Shown: positions 24,840-34,107 of the stretch, in pieces | Position numbering within the stretch: position 1 is the first letter of the stretch | How the letters are laid out: the number at the start of each line of letters is the position of its first letter | Assembly: GCA_020634755.1 (NCBI GenBank) | Contig: JACKBC010000001.1 | Coordinates: 1-64,000 of the forward strand | DNA from: Caldilineaceae bacterium | GTDB lineage: Bacteria; Chloroflexota; Anaerolineae; Caldilineales; Caldilineaceae | Direction of reading: 5' to 3' | DNA: 64,000 nt | Position numbers and translations under genes: made by a program | Notes under the pieces: generated by a model | Told to the model about the DNA's origin: nothing | Database searches by the model: none | The model's input: only the letters and a program-made list of their open reading frames with translations

Positions 24840-25910
24840 ATGATTAATCCTGTTGATTGGCTGTTGGGCCTCTTTTCACTCGATATTGGTATTGATTTGG
24901 GTACAGCAAACACGCTGGTCCACGTCAAAAACCGTGGTATTGTTATCGACGAACCGTCGGTCGTCGCCATTGATCGTTCCTCCCGGCGGCGCAATGCAGT
25001 GAAGGCCATTGGCAGCGAAGCCAAGGAGATGGTGGGACGCACGCCGGCGCACATTGTGGCCATTCGCCCCTTGCAAGATGGGGTCATTTCCGATTTTGAT
25101 GTGACCGAGCAGATGATCCACCACTTTATTGGCAAAGTACACGGCAACCGGGCGCTGGGCACGGCGCGCCCCCGCGTGGTAATCGGCATTCCCTCCGGCG
25201 TAACTGAAGTGGAAAAACGGGCCGTGCGCGACGCGGCCATTAGCGCCGGCGCGCGCGAAGCCGGGCTGGTGGAAGAACCCATGGCGGCGGCCATTGGCGC
25301 CGGCCTGCCCGTAACCGAATCGGTCGGCTCCATGATTATCGACATCGGCGGTGGCACCACCGAGGTGGCGGTGATTTCGCTGGGCGGCATTGTGGTATCG
25401 CGCTCCATCCGCACCGCGGGTGACGAGATGAATGAAGATATTATGGGCTATGTGCGCCAGAAGTATAATTTGCTCATCGGTGAGCGTATGGCCGAACGCA
25501 CCAAGATCGAAATTGGGTCGGCCTATCCCATGGAGCGTGAGCGCACCATGATTATTCGCGGGCGCAACTTGGTGACCGGGCTGCCGGAAGCGGTGGAAGT
25601 GAGTTCAGTGGAAATTCGTGAAGCGCTGGCCGGCTCGGTACAGGTAGTGGTCGATTCGGTTAAAAGCACGTTGGACGAGACGCCGCCAGAATTGGTGGCC
25701 GATTTGATGGAATATGGTATTGTATTGGCTGGGGGAGGCGCACTGCTGCAAGGGTTGGCCCAACGCCTGCAGGATGAGACGCGCATGCATGTTTACGTGG
25801 CCGACAATCCGCTAACCGCTGTAGTTATGGGTACGGGAATGATTCTGGAAAAACCAGAATTTTACCGGGAAACCTTGACGACCATGCAGCGCAAATCGAC
25901 GATTCGCTAG
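24840..25910 (+). CDS. mreB: Rod shape-determining actin homologue MreB
   Basis: 356 residues. A bacterial actin that forms filaments under the membrane and directs lateral wall synthesis. It shows phosphate-1 loop DIGIDLGTANTLV (14-26), phosphate-2 IIDIGGGTTEVAVISLGG (about 165-182), and adenosine motif GIVLAGGGALLQGLAQRL (about 297-314). The opening MINPVDWLLGLF is longer and more hydrophobic than usual and could form the amphipathic membrane-binding helix. It is the first gene of mreB-mreC-mreD-mrdA-minC-minD-rodA, all on the plus strand, and is separated from mreC by 152 bases with an inverted repeat. Confidence 0.97.
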   Translation: MINPVDWLLGLFSLDIGIDLGTANTLVHVKNRGIVIDEPSVVAIDRSSRRRNAVKAIGSEAKEMVGRTPAHIVAIRPLQDGVISDFDVTEQMIHHFIGKVHGNRALGTARPRVVIGIPSGVTEVEKRAVRDAAISAGAREAGLVEEPMAAAIGAGLPVTESVGSMIIDIGGGTTEVAVISLGGIVVSRSIRTAGDEMNEDIMGYVRQKYNLLIGERMAERTKIEIGSAYPMERERTMIIRGRNLVTGLPEAVEVSSVEIREALAGSVQVVVDSVKSTLDETPPELVADLMEYGIVLAGGGALLQGLAQRLQDETRMHVYVADNPLTAVVMGTGMILEKPEFYRETLTTMQRKSTIR

Positions 25911-25913
25911 TAT

Positions 25914-25997
25914 TTGGGGAGTAGGGAGTAAGGAGTAGGGATTAGGCAGTGGGATCGTCACGCGCCTTGCGCCTACTCCCTAATTCCTACTCCCCAA
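25914..25997. repeat. Imperfect inverted repeat between mreB and mreC
   Basis: TTGGGGAGTAGG... at the left and ...CCTACTCCCCAA at the right pair over 12 bp. A further GGAGTAGG/CCTACTCC pair lies inside. It is built from the same GGAGTA units as the repeat at 11201-11262 and may partly terminate mreB transcripts. Confidence 0.6.
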
Positions 25998-26062
25998 CAA
26001 AGTACACCTAACCTTGCGATTCCCCTTTGTGAGCCCGCTGTGGGTTCTTTTTCTATTTTCCC

Positions 26063-27040
26063 ATGCGTAATAGTGAACGACGCTTTCGGTCGGCTGGTGA
26101 CATCGGCATTCGCCTGGTCATCCTTGCTTTGGCTGCCGTCATTTTGATGGCGCTACAGGTGACTGGGCGCTTGGCAACGTTGCAAAGCGCGCTGACCCAA
26201 TTTACTTCGCCGGCCCAGTTAGGCGCCACCGGAGCCACCAATGTCGTGGTGGATTGGGTGAACTTTTTTGCCGAACTGGGGCGATTGCGCGTGCGCAATG
26301 CCGAGCTGGAAGAGCTAAATCAAACATTGGTTTCTGAGAACTTCCGCCTGAGCGAAGTGGAGCGCGAAAACCAGGCGCTGCGCGAGCTGCTCGACTTTGC
26401 CGTGACGCAGCCTAGCTTAGAGATGCGCGGCGCGCAGATTGTGGCGCGCGTGCTGGGCCAAGACAGCATTAATTTTCAGAACTTTATTCTGCTGGACCTG
26501 GGTTCCGAGCAGGGCATTGAGGAAGGCATGCCGGTTGTGACCAATCTGGGGCTGGTGGGCCGCATTACAGAAGTGAACCCCACCACGTCCAAAGTGCTGC
26601 TCATTACCGACCCCAACAGCGGCGTCAATGCGATTCTCTCCAACAGCCGAGTCAATGGGGTGATCAAAGGTGTGCCGGGCAGCACGCTCATCATGGACTA
26701 TATTCCACAGGATGTAGTTATTTCGGTGGGTGAGGATATTCTGACTTCAGGGCTGACATCCGAAATTGGCGGTGGCCGCTTTCCCAAAGGGATTCCCATT
26801 GGGCAGGTGGTGCAGATCATCCAGAGTGATGAAGAAGTTTCGCAGCAGGCCATTGTGATTCCGGCGGTGGATTTTGCCAAGCTGGATCTGGTGCTGGTCA
26901 TTACCAATTACAAACCAGGGGAAGGGCTACCGGAGATTTTGCTCCCCAATGGGTTCGGCGTGGATACTTCAGCATCAGATGGGGCAGCCTCAGACGGCAT
27001 AGACGCTGCGCCCACAGCCACGCCAGCGGAGCAAAATTAA
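26063..27040 (+). CDS. mreC: Rod shape-determining protein MreC
   Basis: 325 residues. A single-pass membrane protein whose extracytoplasmic beta-barrels bridge MreB and the PBP2/RodA wall synthase. N-terminal helix at about 13-32, a coiled coil at about 72-110 (LRVRNAELEELNQTLVSENF onward), then the MreC core with GLVGRITEVNPTTSKVLLIT and a second barrel containing ILTSGLTSEIGGGRFPKGIP. A short acidic/Ser-Ala tail follows. Its TAA overlaps the mreD ATG by one base (TAATG), so the two are translationally coupled. Confidence 0.95.
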   Translation: MRNSERRFRSAGDIGIRLVILALAAVILMALQVTGRLATLQSALTQFTSPAQLGATGATNVVVDWVNFFAELGRLRVRNAELEELNQTLVSENFRLSEVERENQALRELLDFAVTQPSLEMRGAQIVARVLGQDSINFQNFILLDLGSEQGIEEGMPVVTNLGLVGRITEVNPTTSKVLLITDPNSGVNAILSNSRVNGVIKGVPGSTLIMDYIPQDVVISVGEDILTSGLTSEIGGGRFPKGIPIGQVVQIIQSDEEVSQQAIVIPAVDFAKLDLVLVITNYKPGEGLPEILLPNGFGVDTSASDGAASDGIDAAPTATPAEQN

Positions 27041-27567
27041 TGGGCATTGGCATTCAATTTTACCTGATGGCGCCCCTGTTGGGCGTGGCCAGCATTTTGC
27101 AAACCACGACGGCCAACCGGCTCGTAGTAGCCGGCGTCAAGCCCGATCTAGTGCTGCTGATTGTGGTCATTTGGACGCTAATTTATGGCGGAAGTTCGGG
27201 CGTCATTTGGGCTTTTGTGGGAGGCATTTGGCTGGATATTTTCAGCGGCGGCCCCATGGGCATCTCCAGCCTGTCATTAATGACGGCGGCGGTGGTGGCG
27301 AGTTTTGGTCATCGCACTTTTTCACGCTTTAACCTGCTGGTGCCCATTTTGGCCATTGTGCTGGGAACGCTCAGCTTTTCGTTCACCTATTTGGGCGTAT
27401 TACAAATTTTGGCCATGCTGGATGTAAGTCAAGGCGCGCTGCCGTTTCAGCAAACGTTTGATAATATTGTGGCGCCGTCGGTGCTCTACAACACCACGCT
27501 TATGTTGATCGCCATGCCGTTTTTAAACCGCATTCCCGATAATTATGCGGCCGAACGAAATTTGTAG
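27040..27567 (+). CDS. mreD: Rod shape-determining membrane protein MreD
   Basis: 175 residues with five or six hydrophobic helices covering almost the whole length. It has the family's GGIWLDIFSGGPMGISSL motif (about 66-83), the [DE]-x-F/L-S-G-x-P-x-G loop diagnostic of MreD. It is an integral component of the elongasome. The start codon overlaps the mreC stop. The next gene is 97 bases downstream. Confidence 0.92.
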   Translation: MGIGIQFYLMAPLLGVASILQTTTANRLVVAGVKPDLVLLIVVIWTLIYGGSSGVIWAFVGGIWLDIFSGGPMGISSLSLMTAAVVASFGHRTFSRFNLLVPILAIVLGTLSFSFTYLGVLQILAMLDVSQGALPFQQTFDNIVAPSVLYNTTLMLIAMPFLNRIPDNYAAERNL

Positions 27568-27664
27568 GGCGTGTGCGCCGCCACATTCTTCCACTATACA
27601 TCGTTCTTTTCATTCTGTATCTGTACCTTTATCTTTATTGTGACGAAACAACAAGATTTAACGT

Positions 27665-29866
27665 ATGTACGATAATTCTGTGCGAGACACTTCATCCATC
27701 TCGCTTAAACTATTTCGCCTGCTCTCGCTGCTGGTTTTTGGGCTGCTCATTGGTCGGCTCTATCAGCTCCAGATTATCCAGGGGGCCGACTTTCAGGACC
27801 AGTCTGAAGAAAACCGCGAGCGCATTATTGAAATTCCGGCCGCGCGCGGCGTGATTTATGACCGCAACGGCGAAATTTTGGCGCGCAACAAACCCAGCTT
27901 TGAGATTGCCGTGGTGCCCGCCTATTTGACCGAAGACGATATTGAGACGCCGGACAACGAAGAAATCCGCGAAATTGAAGAGATCTTGGTGGCGCTACAT
28001 GCGGATACCGATTCGGACACAGCCGTGCGCGTGGCCGACACCATGTTTCGACTGCTCGGTCGCAGTGACTATGCCAAGGCCGTAGAAAGCCAAGGCATTA
28101 CGCTCAAAACCATTATGGTGCCGGGCCCTTTAGAGCAAGTGGACCCAGGGGATGGCGGGCCGCCCATTGAGAAGATCTCTCTAGTGCCCATTCCAGATAC
28201 CACGGTGCCCTTGCCCATTCCGGCGCTGGCGGCGCTGGTGGATCGCGCGGTGCAGATCAAGCGGGCCGGCAGCACGTCCGAACCGATTACAATTATGAAT
28301 CTGGTTGACCGCATTCGCGCCTTTGAGGTTGAGGAAGAGAGCTACCGGCTGCCCGGCGTGCAAATTCGGCAGGCAGCTGTGCGCGACTATGTGTATGGCG
28401 CCGAAGTGAGCCACATCTTGGGCTTTATGGGTCCAATTCCGGCCTCGTATGCCGAAGAATACGTCAGCGAAGGCTATTCAAATCCTAGCGAAAAAGTGGG
28501 CCTAAGCGGCCTGGAGTTCACCTATCAGCAGGAGCTGCGCGGCACGCCGGGCCATCGCACGGTGGATGTGGACATTTTGGGGCGAGAAGTGCGCACAGTG
28601 GGCGAGATTGTGCAGCCCATTCCGGGCCAGCATCTCCATCTTTCCATTGACCGCCAGCTTCAAAAGGTGATGTACCAAGCGCTGGAGGCCAAGATGCAAG
28701 AGGTGGATGCGCCGTGGGGCGTTACCATTGCCATGAATCCGCAGAATGGCGCCATTTTGGGCATGGTTAGCCTGCCTTCATTTGACAACAACATTTTTGC
28801 CGAAGGGCTGGATCAGAAATATCTAAATGTGCAGAATGATGAACGCCGGCCGCTGATCAACTATGCCATCGGCGGGCTTTATCCTCCTGGCTCGGTCTTT
28901 AAAATGGTCTCGGCCACGGCAGCGCTGCAAGAGGGCATCATTGGGCCCAATGAGACCATTGTAGATAATGGACCGCTCTTTTTGCCCAATCGCTTTGCTC
29001 CCGATAACCCATCGCTGGCTCAGAAATTTGTGAGCTGGAACCACAAGCTGGGCATCAACCACGGCCCCATCAACATTGTGCAGGCGTTGGCGCTCTCCAA
29101 CGATATTTACTTTTACATGGTGGGGGGTGGCTATCCGCCCACCGATTTTAAAGGCTTGGGTGATGCAGGGCTGGCTAAGTGGATGGGCCTCTTTGGTTAC
29201 GGTGACCCCACCGGCATTGACATTCCGGGCGAAGTTGGCGCGGTCATTCCCAATGATCGCTGGAAGCGGCAGACCCGTTTTGAAAGCTGGACCACCGGCG
29301 ATAGCTATAATATGGCCATTGGTCAGGGAGACGTATTGGTGACGCCATTGCAAGTACTGGTGGCAACGGCAGCCGTGGCCAATGGCGGCTTGGTCTATCA
29401 CCCGCAGATTGTTTACCAAATTACCGATGCTGATGGTAAACTTGTACGTGATTTTGAGCCGCATGTAATTCGGCAATTGCCGGTGGACCCGGGCAATATG
29501 GATGTGGTGCGCCAGGGCATGTGGTCAGCCGTCAACAGTGATTTTGGTACGGCCATAGAGGGGCGCTTACAGAGTGTAGAGGTGGCGGCCAAAACGGGGA
29601 CGGCCGAATTTTGTGAATGGGATCAAGTTGAACAGGATTGTCGCTATCGAGACAAAGATGATAATCTACCCACGCATGCTTGGTACGTGGCTTTTGCGCC
29701 ATATGAAAACCCTGAAATTATTGTCGTTACCTTTGTTTACCACGGTGGCGAAGGCTCGGCCACGGCCCTACCCGTAGTCACCGATATTTTGCGATACTAT
29801 TTTGGCGAAAGTGATCCCAATCTGGGCGAAAGCGAACCCAATCAGCCCGCAGAGGGACAGCAGTAA
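27665..29866 (+). CDS. mrdA: Penicillin-binding protein 2 (class B transpeptidase)
   Basis: 733 residues. Cross-links peptidoglycan during cell elongation in complex with RodA. N-terminal membrane helix near 16-35. The pedestal begins IPAARGVIYDRNGEILARN (about 56-74). The transpeptidase domain has S410-x-x-K413 (PPGSVFKM, nucleophile Ser), S478-N-D as the second motif, and K643-T-G (AAKTGTAEF). The length is above the usual 600-650 because of a long loop around 140-210 (acidic, proline-rich). The ATG at 27665 has no clear ribosome-binding site. It sits in the mre cluster upstream of minCD and rodA. Confidence 0.95.
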   Translation: MYDNSVRDTSSISLKLFRLLSLLVFGLLIGRLYQLQIIQGADFQDQSEENRERIIEIPAARGVIYDRNGEILARNKPSFEIAVVPAYLTEDDIETPDNEEIREIEEILVALHADTDSDTAVRVADTMFRLLGRSDYAKAVESQGITLKTIMVPGPLEQVDPGDGGPPIEKISLVPIPDTTVPLPIPALAALVDRAVQIKRAGSTSEPITIMNLVDRIRAFEVEEESYRLPGVQIRQAAVRDYVYGAEVSHILGFMGPIPASYAEEYVSEGYSNPSEKVGLSGLEFTYQQELRGTPGHRTVDVDILGREVRTVGEIVQPIPGQHLHLSIDRQLQKVMYQALEAKMQEVDAPWGVTIAMNPQNGAILGMVSLPSFDNNIFAEGLDQKYLNVQNDERRPLINYAIGGLYPPGSVFKMVSATAALQEGIIGPNETIVDNGPLFLPNRFAPDNPSLAQKFVSWNHKLGINHGPINIVQALALSNDIYFYMVGGGYPPTDFKGLGDAGLAKWMGLFGYGDPTGIDIPGEVGAVIPNDRWKRQTRFESWTTGDSYNMAIGQGDVLVTPLQVLVATAAVANGGLVYHPQIVYQITDADGKLVRDFEPHVIRQLPVDPGNMDVVRQGMWSAVNSDFGTAIEGRLQSVEVAAKTGTAEFCEWDQVEQDCRYRDKDDNLPTHAWYVAFAPYENPEIIVVTFVYHGGEGSATALPVVTDILRYYFGESDPNLGESEPNQPAEGQQ

Positions 29867-30008
29867 CCCACACCCATAGGCACTGGACTTGACCAGAAAC
29901 AGAGTTGCTGACGTAGCGTTTGCGCCTTATCTGAAGTGAAAAAAAACTCTTTGCCCAAGCGACTTTGCTACGCAGCTTGGGTAAGTCATTCAGTTCGGCA
30001 ATGACACG

Positions 30009-30091
30009 CAGCAGATCGCAACGGCAAGAGATGGCGTCGGATTCAATCATCGAGACCGACGCCTAGATGGCCAACACCGTTGCGGTGTTGA
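30009..30091 (+). repeat. 83-bp CAGTA element, copy C2
   Basis: Starts CAGCAGATCGCAACGGCAAG and ends CACCGTTGCGGTGTTGA. It lies between mrdA and minC inside the cell-shape cluster. Confidence 0.85.
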
Positions 30092-30226
30092 CCCCACCTG
30101 TTGCGCAATGACAGCATACAAGTCCTAAGAGCCATCCGTAAAATCGATTGTACATGGGCGGCTTCTCCTGCGGAAGCATTCGCTACAGAGATTTTGCAGA
30201 TGGACATTAAGGAAAAGAGAAAACCC

Positions 30227-31435
30227 ATGAGTGGTTCTTTTGAAGAAACACCTGTCCAGAAAGGAACACGTTCGACACTGGCCGATTTGCTAAACAGCGT
30301 GGCGCTGCCGGCGGATCAAAGCAAGGCAGATGGGGCAGCCACCATCCTAAATGGTGCGGCGAATGACGCCCAAAGCTTGGAGAGCGAGATGGCCTCTCCA
30401 GAGCAGCCTGGCCACCACAACCAGAACGTCAATGGACATGCCGCGCACAATGAGCCTGAGCAGAGCCAGAGTTCCGCACATGAACAGGAACTTGAAAATG
30501 GGCAACACCGAGGTGCAGCCATGAATATTTGGGGCGAACCCAAGAAAAGGGATGCGGCCCATATCCATGCGCCAGATCAAGTGGACGCTGAGGCTGCCTC
30601 GACATCTGGCGCGGCGGACGCCAAGGACACACAAACTATGGACCAGACAGCAGCCGGCTCAGAAGCCAAATGGGGCGCTACGGCAAATGCGCAGGAGAAT
30701 GGCGAGCCCATCTCCATCAAGGGGCGGGCGGATGGCATAGTCATTGAAATTGGGCGCGGCAGCTGGTCTGAATTAATGGAGCAGTTGACACAGCGCTTGG
30801 GCGCAGCATCTGGCTTTTTTCGCGGCGGCAAGGTGACCCTCAATGTGGGAATGCGTCCGCTGCAGGAAAGCGAATTGCAGCGGGTACGTCAACTGTTAGA
30901 GCGCTTCGGCATGACATTGGGATTGGTGCGCTCCAGCTCGGAACAGACCTGTCAAGCTGCGCTGGCGCAAGGGCTGGCCGCGAATTTAGATGCCGCCGAG
31001 GGGATTCAAGCCCAAGCCGCGCTGACGAACCACGACTCGCTGACGCACTTTGTGTATAGGGGCAACTTACGCTCTGGGCAAATTTTAAAGCGCGCCGAGA
31101 CGGTGCTCGTGCTGGGCGATGTAAATCCCGGCGCCCAAGTGATCAGCGACGGCGATATTTTAATCTGGGGTCGATTGCGCGGCATTGCCCACGCCGGTTG
31201 TGCGGGCGACACCCATTCCATTATCAGCGCCCTATCCATGGAACCCACCCAATTGCGCATTGCCGAGCTCATCGCCGTGCTGCCCGAAGAGGAAACGACT
31301 TCATGGATGGGCAAGTTGGTTTCTGGGCGCGATACGCTCAAACGCCCTGAGATCGCGTACATCACAGATAATCAGATCGTGGTGGACGCGTGGGATCAGT
31401 CCAAGCCGGGCGGCGTAATGGCTTATCGGCGCTAA
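30227..31435 (+). CDS. minC: Septum-site protein MinC with a long disordered N-terminus
   Basis: 402 residues from ATG 30227, which has AAGGAAAAGAG upstream; Met at 30200 is an alternative. The last 220 or so residues are MinC: an N-domain (ISIKGRADGIVIEIGRGSWS, about 163-182, to about 250) and the beta-helical C-domain. The C-domain has the family core YRGNLRSGQ, VLVLGDVNPGAQV and GDILIWGRLRGIAHAG, which binds MinD. The first 160 residues are low-complexity, rich in Ser, Gln, Glu, Asn and Ala, and absent from ordinary MinC (about 220-230 residues). MinC-MinD blocks FtsZ away from midcell. No minE was seen beside it. Confidence 0.9.
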   Translation: MSGSFEETPVQKGTRSTLADLLNSVALPADQSKADGAATILNGAANDAQSLESEMASPEQPGHHNQNVNGHAAHNEPEQSQSSAHEQELENGQHRGAAMNIWGEPKKRDAAHIHAPDQVDAEAASTSGAADAKDTQTMDQTAAGSEAKWGATANAQENGEPISIKGRADGIVIEIGRGSWSELMEQLTQRLGAASGFFRGGKVTLNVGMRPLQESELQRVRQLLERFGMTLGLVRSSSEQTCQAALAQGLAANLDAAEGIQAQAALTNHDSLTHFVYRGNLRSGQILKRAETVLVLGDVNPGAQVISDGDILIWGRLRGIAHAGCAGDTHSIISALSMEPTQLRIAELIAVLPEEETTSWMGKLVSGRDTLKRPEIAYITDNQIVVDAWDQSKPGGVMAYRR

Positions 31436-31460
31436 CAAACTTTATGGGAAGAGTTCATTA

Positions 31461-32255
31461 ATGCCCGGCACCATTATTACGATCACATCCGGCAAGGGCG
31501 GCGTGGGAAAATCAACTACGGTGGCCAATTTGGCCGTGGCGCTATCGCTGTTGGGCCAGCGCGTCATTGCGGTGGATGCAGATATTGGCTTGCGCAATCT
31601 GGATATTATTCTGGGGCTGGAAAGCCAGATCATATACGATATTGTCGATGTGGTTGAGGAGCGCAGCACATTGCAAAATGCGCTGGTGCGAGACCAACGG
31701 GCGCCGGCGCTCTTTTTATTGCCGGCCGCGCAAACGCGCAACAAAGACGATATTTCTCCCCAGCAGATGGCAACGATTTGCGAGCAGCTGCGCGGCATGG
31801 CGGACTATGTGCTCATCGATTCTCCAGCCGGTATTGAACACGGTTTTCAAAACGCCATTACGCCGGCCGACCGCGTGCTGGTGGTGACCACGCCAGATGT
31901 AAGCGCCTTGCGCGATGCCGATAAGGTGATCTATTTGCTGGAACGGGATTGGAAGCGCCAGCCTTGGCTCATCCTCAACCGCTATAACGCGCCGCTGGTG
32001 CGGAACGGCGAAATGCGCAACATTGATGATGTGCTGGATATTCTGGCCATTGACCTATTGGGCGTGGTGCCCGAAGACAGCTCCATTGTGTTGACCACCG
32101 ATCGCGGATACCCTGCGGTTTATGATAAGCGCGTCTTTGCCAGCACGGCCTATTTGAATATTGCGCGGCGCGTGTTGGGGCAAAATGTGCCGCTGATGGA
32201 TTTTCAGCAGCCGGGTTTTTGGACGCGCTTGGGGCGTTTGTTGCGTGGGAAATAA
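31461..32255 (+). CDS. minD: Septum-site ATPase MinD
   Basis: 264 residues. The deviant Walker A GKGGVGKST (11-19) carries the signature Lys at 12. NLRNLDIILGLE-type switch sequences (DADIGLRNLDIILGLES, about 37-53) and VLIDSPAGIE (about 118-127) follow. The C-terminus GFWTRLGRLLRGK is a short basic amphipathic helix, the membrane-targeting sequence that inserts when ATP dimerises the protein. GGAAGAG lies 8 bases before ATG 31461. It is paired with minC (25-base gap) and followed 11 bases later by rodA. Confidence 0.95.
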   Translation: MPGTIITITSGKGGVGKSTTVANLAVALSLLGQRVIAVDADIGLRNLDIILGLESQIIYDIVDVVEERSTLQNALVRDQRAPALFLLPAAQTRNKDDISPQQMATICEQLRGMADYVLIDSPAGIEHGFQNAITPADRVLVVTTPDVSALRDADKVIYLLERDWKRQPWLILNRYNAPLVRNGEMRNIDDVLDILAIDLLGVVPEDSSIVLTTDRGYPAVYDKRVFASTAYLNIARRVLGQNVPLMDFQQPGFWTRLGRLLRGK

Positions 32256-32266
32256 ACTAATTATTT

Positions 32267-33367
32267 ATGTTTGACCGACAACTTTGGCGGCACTTTGATT
32301 GGCCTTTGATGATTGCGGTGCTGTTGCTTTCGTTTATTGGCATTGGCATGATCTACAGCGCCACCAGTAACAATGATGCATTGACTGGTTACTGGCTAAG
32401 GCAAGTTCAGTGGTTAGCTATCGGGTTGGTAGGGTTGTTATTTATGGCAGCCGTGGATTACCGCCACCTGGAGGTCTTTGCCCCCCCCACGTTTATTATC
32501 CTTTTTGGATCGCTTTTGGCGGTTGATCAATTGGGCACGTCGCTGGAGACGGGCTCCCAACGCTGGCTGGAGATCGGAACGTTTTCTGTACAGCCCACGG
32601 AATCGGGCAAATTTTTTCTGATTATCTTTATGGCCTGGTATCTCAGCCGTTTCCGCGAGCGCATGCCCAGTTTCCTCTTTCTGTTTAGCGCTGTGGTGTT
32701 GCTGGTGGGTCCGCTCATCCTCATCTTTCTGCAACCAGATTTGGGTATGACCATCACCTTTGCCTTTATTGGCGGCACATTGATTTTGGTAAATGGCGTC
32801 TATTTGTGGCAGTTGGGATTGCTTGCGGTAGGTGCACTTTTGGGCGGTTTCGCATTGTCGCTTCGATTACAAGGCTATATGCAGGAGCGGATTCAAGTCT
32901 TCTTAAATCCCGATGCCAACCAGGCTGCCGCCTTCAACGTAAATCAAGCGCTGATTGCGGTAGGCTCTGGCAGTTGGTGGGGACGCGGCTGGTCATTGGG
33001 TACGCAAAACCAGCTGCTTTTTCTGCGCGTGCGTCACACCGACTTTATTTTTAGCGTGATTGCCGAAGAACTTGGGCTCGTGGGCGCCAGCCTAATTTTG
33101 GCGCTGCTCTTCTTTGTCATCTGGCGCGTGCTGCGCATTGCCGATATGGCGCAGGACGGTTTCGGCCGCCTGCTCGCCACCGGTGTAGCGGCCATTCTCT
33201 TCTTTCAAGTTACCGTCAATGTGGGCATGAATCTGAATATTCTGCCGGTGACGGGGCTGACGCTCCCCTTTATCAGCTATGGCGGCAGCAGCTTAATCTC
33301 CATGCTGCTGGCCATTGGTCTGGCCCAAAGCGTAGTAATGCATCATCGCAAAATTGAGTTTATCTGA
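32267..33367 (+). CDS. rodA: Peptidoglycan glycosyltransferase RodA (SEDS family)
   Basis: 366 residues with about ten membrane helices. SEDS landmarks are present: GIGMIYSATSNN after helix 1, GSQRWLEIGTFSVQPTESGK (the RW..xG..xxQPSE-type loop), FLQPDLGMT with the conserved Asp, and a C-terminal LPVTGLTLPFISYGGSSL. RodA polymerises glycan strands with PBP2 at the lateral wall, so clustering with mrdA supports RodA over FtsW. The gene starts 11 bases after minD and is the last of the cell-shape cluster. Confidence 0.93.
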   Translation: MFDRQLWRHFDWPLMIAVLLLSFIGIGMIYSATSNNDALTGYWLRQVQWLAIGLVGLLFMAAVDYRHLEVFAPPTFIILFGSLLAVDQLGTSLETGSQRWLEIGTFSVQPTESGKFFLIIFMAWYLSRFRERMPSFLFLFSAVVLLVGPLILIFLQPDLGMTITFAFIGGTLILVNGVYLWQLGLLAVGALLGGFALSLRLQGYMQERIQVFLNPDANQAAAFNVNQALIAVGSGSWWGRGWSLGTQNQLLFLRVRHTDFIFSVIAEELGLVGASLILALLFFVIWRVLRIADMAQDGFGRLLATGVAAILFFQVTVNVGMNLNILPVTGLTLPFISYGGSSLISMLLAIGLAQSVVMHHRKIEFI

Positions 33368-33407
33368 ATCAATCTTTCACGTCCTCTTAAAGTGTTTCAG
33401 ATAATCT

Positions 33408-33436
33408 TTGCATCAAATCTGCTTTCCTGCTATAAT
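33408..33436 (+). promoter_or_regulatory. Near-consensus promoter with no gene behind it
   Basis: TTGCAT (33408-33413), exactly 17 bases, then TATAAT (33431-33436), preceded by TGC (extended -10). This is the best promoter-like match in the window. Confidence 0.6.
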
Positions 33437-33541
33437 CCCGTCGACCTAACTCACCCACTCCATTCATATTGCAATTTCGTGTACTCGTATTGTTCAACAA
33501 GTTTATCTGTATCGTTATCCATAATGGAAATTGAATGTTTC

Positions 33542-33622
33542 ACGACTTACGCAGCGCCAGTAGATCGCCAGGAGAAAACAGCAGGGCTGCTCTGAGATTT
33601 TACGCCAGGCTTGCGTACGTTC
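33542..33622 (-). repeat. D-family element, reverse orientation
   Basis: Ends are ACGACTTACGCAGCGCC (left) and GGCTTGCGTACGTTCT (right), inverted relative to the copy at 33819. Confidence 0.7.
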
Positions 33623-33818
33623 TATGTTTTTTAGAAAGGCTTTTCATTCAAGGTAACGCAATAGAATTGGTGTGACAGGTCCGAGTACAAAAGTGCAACC
33701 GCAATAGCCCACAGAGCGCATCGTTGCCACCCCTTACATGCTACTTCATTGGGAATGTTCTGTTGGTATGTCCATGTGGACAGCTTATTGACGCGCCATC
33801 ACATGATTCATCGTATTA

Positions 33819-33899
33819 AAACTTACGCAAGCCTAAAGCAAGAATTGCCTCGAAAATAGGTTCTCTTTCCCGGCGATGCACAGGCGCTACGTAAGTCGT
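33819..33899 (+). repeat. D-family element
   Basis: Left end AAACTTACGCAAGCC; right end AGGCGCTACGTAAGTCGT. The ends are about 14-bp imperfect inverted repeats. Confidence 0.75.
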
Positions 33900-34107
33900 A
33901 CTTACGTGATGGTGCAGGTAAATCGTGCGCATCTTTCTACTTGCCAATGTCATTTTGTGACAAAGTTACGCTGTGCTTGTGATGAAAATCGAGATTTTTA
34001 AGCCGCGCTAGCGGATAAATAAAGAACGGTTTTTAGGCAGCGCACCGGACTGGCATACATTGATGACCATGAATGCGACTGTACTTACAGAGCAAAGGAG
34101 ACCACCG

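Larger units (their letters stand above)
33437..34107. other. 670-base gap with two D-family elements
   Basis: No supported gene. It contains two D elements in opposite orientation (33542-33622 and 33819-33899) and about 200 bases of unexplained sequence on each side. A transcript from the promoter at 33408 would traverse both. It could be a non-coding RNA or simply a long leader for the secreted protein at 34108. Confidence 0.5.

Noticed and set aside
24622..24843. 73-codon frame just before mreB
   Set aside because: No ribosome-binding site, no recognisable features, and it overlaps the mreB start out of frame. Read as leader sequence.
27573..27664. Start of an alternative frame before mrdA
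   Set aside because: It is out of frame with the clear PBP2 reading and has no coding features.
30101..30226. N-terminal extension of minC starting just after element C2
   Set aside because: It begins 10 bases beyond the repeat, lacks a ribosome-binding site and gives no domain. ATG 30227 with AAGGAAAAGAG upstream is preferred.
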